Shown here piece after piece: positions 23,682 through 35,600 of a stretch of 64,000 nt of DNA (within the stretch, counting starts at the first letter, position 1; the number at the start of each line of letters is the position of its first letter). The position numbers and the translations under genes are program-made. A model generated the notes under the pieces. It worked only from the letters and a program-made list of their open reading frames with translations. It had not been told where the DNA came from and did no database searches. Source of the stretch: Gyrodactylus bullatarudis (Eukaryota; Platyhelminthes; Monogenea; Gyrodactylidea; Gyrodactylidae); contig SSNU01000084.1 in the NCBI GenBank assembly GCA_012064415.1, forward strand, positions 1 through 64,000, written 5' to 3'.

Positions 23682-26600
23682 TCAAAAATTAAACTTTTTT
23701 AAAGTCACTGGCGAATCAGATCGGATATAGGTAATGTTCATTTGTGAGATATTAGAGTTTGTTCTAGACAGGTTAGGATAATCCCCTTCAAAAGCATAAT
23801 TCAATGTGCTATCCATAATCTGTTTGGTTGAATACATGTTGGTTACTTTGCGCATCCAATCTGGATCAGTATTTGATAGGTCAATCTCTTGATCTTCTTC
23901 AATCCGAGGACCGATCAAGTAAGTTGGATATTGATTGATCACTATGGGACTAATTGGATTGTTTTCATTTGATTGTGTTGCAGCTGAAATATTTTTACAA
24001 AGGTTTATTTATTATTAACCATATGGGTTAATTGCGAAAAGTGTAGTGGGGCTAGGAATATTTACAAAATATGTGGGATAGATTTGTATTTTATGTGGGA
24101 TACATCGTTTTTTTTCGTATTTTTTGTAGTGGGGGTAGGAATATTTTCATGAAATGTGCCACACACCAATATACTTTATATAAAATGTGGGATACACCAA
24201 TAGATATTTTTAAGAAATGTACTGCTCTTAATAATTTATGTAGTGCATTTTTAATAATTTCAATTTTAGTGGTGTTTAAATTCATTTGAAAAAAATGTCA
24301 GAATTTAAAAATATTTTCAGTTCAATTATATATTATCCAAATAATATTCTAGATTTTGAAGACATTCTAGATTTGTAAATAGTTGAAAACAATTATGATA
24401 ATTGTTATTATATATGCTACATAATTTTAATATAAGTATAAGCCAAATTTTGCCAAACGCTCTACATTCATTCTGTCTTTACCATATCGGCAAGAATATC
24501 AAAGCTAAATTCAAAATTAATCTTATATTCAATGCAGCTAAATCTATTACTGAAGAAAAATTTCTTGAAATAATGAATGAAATAAAAATGAAGAGTTTGG
24601 ATGCCTATTTATATTTATCAGAAATACCATTCGATCATTGGTGCAACTTTGCCTCAGAAAAATGTAGATATGGATTTTTAACTTCAAATGCAGCAGAGTC
24701 CGCTAACGGAGCGATTATTGAAATGCGGAATCTCCATCCATTTAACTTTATATACTCATTTGTGAATAAAACTCATGCAATCTTACAAGATAAATTCACT
24801 TACTATGAGAAGAAAACAGAAACATTTACTAGGTTTATCATGTCCCAACTTGAACCAAATCTCGAAAATTCAAGATTCTTAATTGTTCGCAAAGCAGATA
24901 AGCCTGGAGTATTTAGGGTAAGCAAAGAAAAATTCTACAAAATTGATAAAATAAAAATTTTGTGATCTTGATATCTTGAAAAGTAACTCAATTTCATTTA
25001 TAAAAAGCATCAGTAAAAAAGGAAGACCCAAGAAGAAAAGAATCATTTCTATTGCCGAGAAATTTTAATTTGACACTCTCATTATCTGATTATAAAATTT
25101 TTTTTGATAAATAAATTTGCAAAAGAATTTAAACACCACTAAAATTGAAATTATTAAAAATGCACTACATAAATTATTAAGAGCAGTACATTTCTTAAAA
25201 ATATCTATTGGTGTATCCCACATTTTATATAAAGTATATTGGTGTGTGGCACATTTCATGAAAATATTCCTACCCCCACTACAAAAAATACGAAAAAAAC
25301 GATGTATCCCACATAAAATACAAATCTATCCCACATATTTTGTAAATATTCCTAGCCCCACTAGAAAAAAAATACGAAAAAAAACGATGTATCCCACATA
25401 AAATACAAATCTATCCCACATATTTTGTAAATATTCCTAGCCCCACTACACCTTTTGCAATTAACCCTAACCATATTCATAATTTTTCAGCAAAAAAAAC
25501 ATTTTCTCATTCTTTAATGGTTTGAAGACCGATTTTATTCATCTCAAACAGCCTTGGATCTCGAATTTATAAAGGTAATTTGTATGAAGTTTTTACAAAA
25601 ATCTCAATTTTTCATCAAGAATTTGAATATGTTAAGGATCTTTAGGAATTCAAATCTTTTACTACTTGAAAAAAAATTCTAAAAAAATTTTATTCAAAAA
25701 AATTTTAGCCGTTGAAATTTTTAGCAGTTCCACTATTTTCGAGGGATTTTGAATTATCGAAATTTCATTGATTTTCAAGTAGTGAAAATTATCACGAAAT
25801 CGAAATTCAGCTTAACGATAGAGATGAAGCATTAGATCAGTTTAAGCATATTTGATTTTCTTGTCTTTATTCTTATTCTTAAAAAGGGGAATTTGATGTC
25901 AAATCGAAATTTGAAAAATGACCATATTTTTCATAAAAATAATAGTTTTTTTTCAAATACATTAAAAGTCGAAGAAAATCAGAATGAAAAATCAAACATA
26001 GGTCGAAAAATTTAAAAGTTTTTAACTAGAAGACCGATTATCTTAAGAAAGACACAGCGCTGATCAGGCATTTTAGACATGAAGCTTCAATTTCAAACTT
26101 TTTCGATTTTGTACCAAAATGCAGGGGATGACATTACAGACGTTTGGGTGAAGGAGAAATTCTTCATCTATTTGTTACCGTGAATCGTGTGAAAGCAGGG
26201 ATCCGTACAAATTACTTAATGACTAGTGAATCGTTTAAAGGTTCATACAATTTACTAGTGATTTGTGAATATCCCTACCCAATTCAGTAATTCCTACGAA
26301 TCACTAGTGAATCGGGGAAATAATTTAAATTTTAAAAGGGTTAATCTCCAAAATAGCCCCAAATCTATTCGAAAAATTTCCGAAAGTAGCCCCAAAGTGG
26401 GAATAATCCTAGAACTAGACCCATTCTAGAAAATTTATCTTAGATTTAGCCCCAAAAATTTCCAAAATTAACCCCATCGTAATTCAGTTCATCGTTCTTA
26501 ACTGAATTATAAAGATAATAGGTTTACGAATTTAAAAATAATTTGTTTATCATCTCTATTAACAATTTAAAACATTAAGGGGTATTTGCAAAATTGGTGA

Positions 26601-29600
26601 CTTGGACCTTCCCATTTGCAGATATGGTGACAGTGGTAGGCCAAAATACAATTTTGGTTGCATTTTTACATTGGATTTGAGGACCCCTAGAATTTAATTC
26701 ATTTTTGGTTCCTTTTTTTAACCCTTTCGATGCCGTTTGAAAACCAATAAAGATAGCTTTCTAATTCTTTTTGCATGTTTCTTAGAATTTTTTTTTGATA
26801 AAATTTAGAAAAACGAAATTTTTGAATTCCAACTTCTTCTACTAGATATTTTAATGGACATATATGTCCAAACGGCCCTTAAGGGTAACAATTTTTAACT
26901 GTTTAAAATTTTTATGAAATCAACAAAAATATACAGAATAAACAGCATTTTTTCAAGAGTGAGCTATTACAAAGCAGCTTTCTTCATTTGAAATACAATA
27001 AAACATGTTACAAGTTATACAATAGGTAGATATCTTTCTTTTGCAGATTGAACAGCCTTTGCGTGAATTGGGATTCTCAACTCTGGCTGGGAGATGTTTC
27101 ATAGAAGCAACTGACTCACAGGACAATTGAAGCATTGATTCATTACTTTTCCTAAGACTTTTTCTTGAGCGAGTGGTACATCCTTCTTCTTCAGATACGG
27201 GAATTTTAAACTTCTTCATTTCTGCGAAGCCTTGTTTGATTAAATCATCTGATAAATTTAGTTGGAAGTTCAGTAAATCAAGACAGTCTTCCTTGTCATT
27301 ATTTCTTTTGTAAAGCAGCCAAGAGTTAACGATTGATGCAAATAGAACCCATTGGAATATAGCAAAGTACCTAAAATAATAATTGTTAATAAAAAAAGTC
27401 TTACCAATTTTTTGCTCTGTGGTTTGGCTGGTATCTAGACATGAAAGAATCGAATAGATCAACACCACCCATTGACTTGTTATAAACTGATACGATTTCG
27501 GGATAGGGTACATCTATTCTTTTACTGCTTTTGGAGCACCAGCGTTTAATATTTGAAATGGGCTCAGCACCAGCAAAAGTTGAAGTGAAAGTTACAGCTT
27601 TGTTGTCAAACCATCTTAGAAAGTAAAGTTTTTCAGACTCCGAATAGAGTAAATCGTAGCTGCCTCTGCCTTTTTTCTTGAGATCTTTATCTTGTAATAA
27701 AGATTTTCCAGTAAGACCCAAACGGTTTGATCTAATCTGGGGAGAAAGTAATGTTGACTTTTGGATGTAATCTTGTATCTCTCATGTTTTGGATAATCGG
27801 TACAGTTTGGACCGTTTCCTGTAGAGGAGTTTCATTGAATAAGGGAAGAGCCGAGCATAAATAATCAATTTGGTCTTCAATCTCTTCTAATTCTTCATCA
27901 GAGTTTTCAGCATCTGGAATTAAGACAACTTGCCAAAAATCTCCCTTTCTTGATTCTTTATATGTTGCTTCACTATCCATACCTTTAAGTGCCGTTTGGA
28001 CATATATGTCCTGTAGTTTGAACGTTAATAACTCTTTCTACCATCGAGTTACGTAATCCAATAAAGCTTCATCATAAAGTCAAGGTTTAATTCTATTGGT
28101 CACCTAAATTATAAAATGAAAAACATTGTTTTTCCCATGGAAAACTTATAAAAAAAATTTTCAATGAATCAAAAAAAATTCTCTAAATAAATCTTCAATT
28201 TTGAAATAGAAAAAATGGAACATAGTTAAAAAAAACACATCATTAGAATGTTAAAAAGTTCATGATTAAGTGAAAAAAAAAATCTTTGTAAAAAATTGAA
28301 AAATAACGAAATTATGTAGGTTTAAAATAGATGGACATATATGTCCATCGGCACCGAAAGGGTTAATACAAAATTTTGAATATTGCATTTATGGTTACTT
28401 TTTCCTGTGTTAAAATTTAATAATTGCAGTCAGGGTTAGTCCTCCCTATACTGAATGATATTTATTTTGCAATTATGGTAAATTATCTTGTAAAATCTTT
28501 CTTTGATGTCTGTTTAAGTTTATTCATATGTGTTTTTATCCAGGGCTATTCCTAAGTACTGATTTATATTCACTCGAATTTAAATTAAGTTAATTTTCCT
28601 AATCAATTCAAAATATCATGAATTATTAAAGAAGAACCATCATCTACTTAAAAGTAATGGGCTTAATTTTTATGTACAAAGGCAAAAATGCTTAACTTAA
28701 TTGAATCGTCTTCACCTAATTCAACGTATTACAAATCAGTACTTTGGAATAGCCCTGGATAAAAACACATATGAATAAACTTAAACAGGCATCAAAGAAA
28801 GATTTTACAAGATAATTTACCATAATTGCAAAATAAATATCATTCAGTATAGGAGGACTAACCCTGACTGCAATTATTAAATTTTAACACAGGAAAAAGT
28901 AACCATAAATGCAATATTCAAAATTTTGTATTAAAAAAAGGAACCAAAAATGAATTAAATTCTAGGGGTCCTCAAATCCAATGTAAAAATGCAACCAAAA
29001 TTGTATTTTGGCCTACCACTGTCACCATATCTGCAAATAAAAGAATTCAGTATTTTGTTGTTGTCTGAATCTTCTAGATATTTGAGCCTCCGCCAAACTG
29101 TTTTGTAGTTTGTATCGATACCAAATTCACTCTTGACAATATTTACTGCACTTTGAGGTGTAAAATTTTCTATGTTGAATTTGTATGGGGTTAAAATCCT
29201 TTTAACTTCATTTGATTTGACTTTGCATGAATTAACGATACAGGAATGAATTTTAAATGAAGTTAAGTATAGTATTCCATTCTTTCTCTGACTAAAGCGC
29301 ACGAAGGCTTCACAATCTTTAACAGTACAGATCCAAATATAGCACTTGTCGTTATTTTTCTTAACTTTGAATGATTTCTGAGTAACAACCGAATAATTCT
29401 GAATGAATTTTTTGGCATCTTTTTTCGAAAAATAAGAGCTCCAAACAGTTAGCGAAGTCATCAGATGAAATAATGAAAGTTTATTGTAAAACCAAGAACT
29501 TATTAATTATTTATAAATAAAATAATGTATACTCCGAGAATACATAGAACCATTCATATCCATCGTTAAAAAATAAGATTTATAAAAAAATATTTCAAAT

Positions 29601-32600
29601 TAACTATTCATAGAGATGGTAAACAAATAATTTTTAAATTCGTAAACCTATTATCTTTATAATTCAGTTGAGAATGATGAACTGAATTACGTTGGGATTA
29701 ATTTTGGAAATTTTTGGGGCTAAATCTGAGATAAATTTTCTATACCTTTTACAGACGAAAATAAGACGTTACTAAATACAAAATAAGATACACGTAGATT
29801 CAAAATGAGAATATATGCTTGTGTACAAAAGGCATAATGTAATTACCTAGAGTTTTATGTATGTTGGTATATGCAGATGTATTATTAATGGTAAATGAAA
29901 TACTTTTAACGCGTGCTATGATCAAGAAAAATCCAATTCAAAAAATACATTTTGAAATTCAAAGTGAGAAAATTTTTTCAATTAAAACTTGTCTATTTAT
30001 CAAAACTGGGACATATTTCACATTTTGGGATGAGACCTCCTGTTGTTGAGAATTCAAGAATTTCTTCCTTTCTCCTATCAAGATGAGTTTTATATGCTCC
30101 AATTTTTTTCTATAGGATTTATTAGGTACGAAAATGGAGCCAGCCTTGGAATTTTAATATAATCATCTTCATCTCCTCTCTCTTTGCAACTTAAGAAAAC
30201 ACGTTGTGAAAATAGACACATACAAACAAAAAATATTCCACGTTCTATGTAAGCCCCCCTAATTTTCAAACAATCATATTTAGTATTTGACCTTAAAAAT
30301 TTAATTTTGTAATACGTAATACTATCCCCCATTTTTACTGTCCCATTTTGAATCTATTTTGGTCTCTTTTTGTACTTAGTTTTTTCTTATTTTCGTCTGT
30401 AAAAGGTATAGAATGGGGCTAGTTTTAAGATTATTTCCACTTTGGAGCTACTTTCGGAAATTTTTCGAATAGATTTGGGGCTACTTTTGAGATTAACCCA
30501 TTTTAAAAATACTATCACGATTCTCGATGAAGTTCGTCAATTTTATCGTTCAAATTTGAATTTTCTACTCAAATTTAAAAAAATATATATTCTTTCGATT
30601 TTCTAAACTATGGTATTTTTGAAATGAAGAATTAGGAAACCAATCTGTGGTTCTCATACACAAGGCTGAATTTATTTTAATGTCTACCGATCATCTTGGA
30701 TCTTTAACATGACCTATCATGATTAGTACATTGAGAGAAGAATTTTTTTGGAGATTTCTAAAACTTGAATTCAAATTATGTTATTTGCGCATGTAAATTT
30801 GATATTTTTACTCCCGACATATGCAACGTTGGATATGAAAACCAAAGATTACTTTTCTAATTCTCTATTGCAAAGAACCATAGTTGTCTCTGTACACTGT
30901 ACAATGCACAGATGAAGGATTTTATTGAATTCAACTTCTGTAATCAAGTTATCACTGATGTTACAAAAAATTGAGTTGGAAATTTAAATTATTTCCCCAA
31001 TTCACTAGTGATTTGCAAGAATTACTGACTTTTAAAACTTTCATACTACTTATGAGTCAATATAAATAAACAAAAAATAATTTCACAATTTAGATCTCTC
31101 GTTCTAGATCCTCGAAATTGATTGGGCCATGATTTGAAAAAAGTTTTTTTTAATGGAACTTGATGTTGGAGGTTTTGGCATGGTTACAAAAATTTAAAAT
31201 AAAGCATACCGCATGACGTAATCAAAATCAATTGTTAATATCCTAAGTTTTTGACTGCAGAATTTTAAAATTTAATTCTCTCAATTTCGAAAAGTTGAAT
31301 CCTCTCAAGCAATATAGAAAAATATTGACAAAATATTACCATGATTGCTTTTTATTTTTGATAATAGATTATAATCGATAGGCCCGCGATAATCCCTCTC
31401 TCCGGCACTTTCAAGGGAATAGCAGTTTCCTTTGTCATACTTTTCCACTTCGACTGCAGTCTTCTCCAGAATCTTTTTCTTCTCTCTCCTTCTTTTCCAT
31501 TTTCCACAGAGAAGCCAACCGCAAAGGAACAAAAGTAGTACTAGAAAAGAATCATTTTCGTCAATTAGAAAATTTACAAGGAAATTTCCCATAATTTTTC
31601 TTCACACTTTGCAGTGATTTTATCTAGGCTGATTTTTTTCACGCTGATTCTAATGATGTCCTCCAACGTGGTCATCAAATATTTTCTTAGATAATTTATC
31701 TGACTAATTTTTTCTTACATGAACAAATTTAGGCTTGAAAGATATGGCATTTCATTAAAATTATTGAACTATTTAATGAATTCTTCATGTTTTCGAAGAA
31801 GCCCGGCAATACTTCCCCCTAAATCATTAAAATTAGTTCAAAAAATGGAAAAATTGAAGGGTATCATGAGAATCAGCGTGAAAAACTCAACACCATTCAT
31901 CAAAAACATCTATTATGTCCATCCTGGGGAATATGTAAACAGTGAAGAACTTAAGCTTACAAACAAAAAGCCCACTTCAAACAAAAAATTCAACGAAACT
32001 TTGCAATCCAGTTGGGAATGAAGATAGAGGTTTAAACAAGGCAGAAAACTTGTCAAAATACTGAGTCTTATATCTGAGACAAAATGTAAACTTTTCCTCA
32101 TCGAATTAGGGATAGTAAAAGAAGAATCTAAAGTACTTGGTTATCAACCTATGAAAGGACCAATTTCAACAAAAATAATGGACAGCTCACGTAACAAGAG
32201 TCCTAGTAAGAGCAATAACAAAATTGCCCACCAAGGCCATTCAATTCTATGATTAAGTACATTGCTAGGCTTGAAAACAATTTCACAATTCATTCCACTT
32301 GACCATGCTGGACAGGTGCATTCATAGTTTCGAGTAGAATTAGCTAGAATGAATGAAATGTTTCTTGCTTTTTGACATATGCCCTCATTTAGGCATGGAT
32401 TTGGCAAACATTCCAGGGGAACACAAAACTCTTCATTATTTAGACCTTGACGCAAAGGGAATAGGCCATTTGTGCACCTAAATAATTAAGTTCATAAGTT
32501 CGCATCCACCTAAGACGGTAACCTTAGGCTAACCTGCATTCATAACCGCCCCAAACAGGGCTACAAACTCGATCAGGGTCTGGACATGCACTGATAATGT

Positions 32601-35600
32601 CAGTCTTTTGTTCAAATTTATGACAGTGATCATCAGACTGACAACCTTTGACAAAGAATTTATCTATTTCCGACATTGTTAGCGTCTTGAGGGGATAAAA
32701 CTGCTGGTTGAATTCCTCTTGATCCGGATACTCAATCCAAAAGTCATCGAGGCATGCTAAATTTAATAATAAACATGTTTTACTCTGCTTCTGGCTAAAT
32801 GCTAGCCGGATCTCTGGATAATCCTGAAGAAAGTCACCCTTGACAAGTAGGCTCTTGTAAAATTCACCATACAAGTGATCGACAACTGTTTCAGTATAGA
32901 CATAATCTGATCTATGGACAAAAAATTTTTTTTAAATACCAAACAGAAACCCGGACTCCAAAAATCTTCATCTCATCTGTCTTTTTGTCGAAAATATTTT
33001 GTAAAACAAGTTGATTCCTAACTTCATAAAACCAACTTTGAATATTAAATTTTATGTTTGAGATTCAAATTGTAAAAATTTGTTATAGAAAAATATGCAA
33101 GTTTGGAGATTTCCTCCTAATCTCTTGCAATCGACACAATTTTCAAAACATTTATTTCTTTAATTCAATCATCATAATTATTGTTAAGAGTGATAGGAGG
33201 ACTCACTGAATACCATTGATTTTATTAGTCTGTGATATTGTAATCTTTATATGATGCCAGTTTCCATCGAGCAAATTCAAGTTTGGCATGACCGCTTGTT
33301 CAGTTCCCAACAGTATTGTGATATTATTCTTGCTTATCTAGAATGAATGAGTTGAAATCATTTATAATATAGAGATACATGAATATGAATATGGGAATTT
33401 ATGAATTTTAGAAAATTCTCAATTTTTTCATCAAGAAATGGAATTTAGATTTTCTTGGAATCTAGATCATTAAGCCTTCACGATATGAAGAGAAAAAATT
33501 TGATAATCGGTTTTCTTGTCTTATTGTGATCACAAAACCAATTTTTAGATCACACTCTTACTTTGAAATCAGCAGAAATTTTAAAATCAAATTTTAAAAA
33601 AATGCGAATTTTGCGCTACTGCGAGATTTTAAATACATGCCATATTTTCCTTGAAAATTGATTTTTTAGTTTGATTTCAATTTATTTTATGATTTGATTT
33701 CAGATGGACATTTGAAATTTAAATTTCTCAAGAATTTTTAACGAATTTTGGTCAGAATTCATAAAAAATGTTGCTCTATCGAATGGTATTAATTTTAAAT
33801 CCAGAAAACCAAGGATAAAAAAGGTATTTTATTTCAGTTATTTATAAAGATATAAGAATGATTTTTGGTGTTTTGTAAAGATCAGAGAATTCTTATACTG
33901 ATGATGTAATAAAATATATATATATATATATAGTTTATTTAAACTTATAATAAGCTAAAAACAATACACATTGAAGATAATGGAGAATGATAAATATTGT
34001 TCCACTCTCATTGGTTGAACAAATACTCTAATATTATTGGTTGATGAAATTTGGGGCAGAAATGTATAAGTAGGGAAAATTGAGCTATCGCGAGGCGTTA
34101 TCTATCCAATCCACTGTATTTCAAAATTTTTTGTTCATATTTTGAAAGTGGATCTCAAAAATCTTGATCAAATTCGATTTCTTGATGAAGAATATGAAAC
34201 ATTTGTAAAAATTATAAATTCCTATCTTCATATAAACGATGTGTTTTTTTCCCAAATAATTTTTTATCCTTACTGTTAGGGAATATTTCCAACTACCAAT
34301 AGTTAAGAGGTTTAAGTTGGATCCAAAATGGCGAAATCGTAAAGCTATTGAAATTGGAATTCCTCTATTGCTCTTCCATCGAAAGACACCTTGCTTAGTC
34401 ATGTATGACTGGCTTTCTTTTCAATAAATTCAATTTATTTTTATAATGAAAAAAAGCCTCAGAGAATTTCTTAAATTCCAACTTACCCATGTTACAGGGT
34501 TGTCTAGCGATCATAGCATTCTCATAGACGGGCAGAGAATTTTTCGGCTCCACAATTTCATTGGGAATATAGCCATCCTGGCATTTACATGTAAAAAGAC
34601 TACTATTACTCCAGACATTACGACATTCGCCAAATTTTCCACAGACACCGTCCTTGCAGAAGGATTCACAAGAGGGACAATTCCTACGCAGGTCTAGGAT
34701 TTCAGTCGATGGCCAAAAATCTATTATCTTAAAAAATGAATATAAATGAAGAGACAGTATAGTATTTTAAAATTTGGTGCTATTGGAGTGACCAACCTTG
34801 GAACATTTGAAGATCAAAGAGATTATTTCGTTCTAGGTGCTTAGCTAAATATATCCTACAGGTTCGTCTTATTTGGGAATGAATTAGCCAGTGTTGATCA
34901 AATGAATCCCACCGTGACTAGTTTGCATTGCAAACTTTGCAAGAAACTCTCAGAGCATTTAGAAATAATCTAAGAATACATCTTTGATCGACATATAAAG
35001 TTGGGAATCTATGATTTTTACAGAAATCTCCACGTTTTCATCAAGAATTCGAATTTTTTAAAGATTTTTTGGAATCCTACTCATGTTGCCCACTTTTACC
35101 ATTTGAAGAAAAAAATTCTGAAAAAAATTATTTTCATGAAAAATAAGGCCATTTTTCAAATTTCAATTTCGCGCCAAAATCCATTTTTTCGAACTTTGAA
35201 CCGGACATTTTTAATGATTTGAAAGTTGGAGGTTGATCAAAAGAGGTTTTACAGGATCAAGATTAGACAAGTAAGCTGACTAATGTTAAAAGTGGGCAAC
35301 ATGAGTAGGATTCCAAAAAATCTTTAAAAAATTCGAATTCTTGATGAAAACATGGAGATTTCTGTAAAAATCATAGATTCCCAACTTCATATCAATTAGC
35401 TTTATGTAGGTTTCGTCCTATTTTCGACTCGTCATTACTACCTAGGACCTCTCGCATTGTAGTAAAATGCTCAATCCACTCGTCCAATGCAGTTCTCATT
35501 TAGTTTAAATGCCGTTAAACTATGTTAACCTTGATTTGAATATGCGAATAAATAGATGATCAGGAATGCAATCCACTAACTTGATCTTGGATGATTAAAT

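Larger units (their letters stand above)
26338..30499. mobile_element. Second MULE, 4.16 kb, host of two nested transposons
   Basis: Flanked by the 9-bp direct repeat ATTTTAAAA (26329-26337 and 30500-30508). Ends begin GGGTTAATCTCCAAAATAGC on the left and carry the complementary text on the right. Left arm 26338-26590 pairs with 29627-29742 plus 30411-30499, the right arm being split by a Tc1-like insertion. A second inverted pair (26612-26717 with 28367-28570, against 28735-29037) makes the interior palindromic. The left half is interrupted by a piggyBac. Removing both insertions leaves a MULE of roughly 1.85 kb carrying an N-terminal transposase fragment. It shares the GGGTTAAT terminus with the MULE at 24025. 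Confidence 0.9.

Noticed and set aside
34446..34697. Plus-strand open frame of 83 codons
   Set aside because: It is antisense to a well-supported EGF exon (34487-34727) of the cadherin-like gene.
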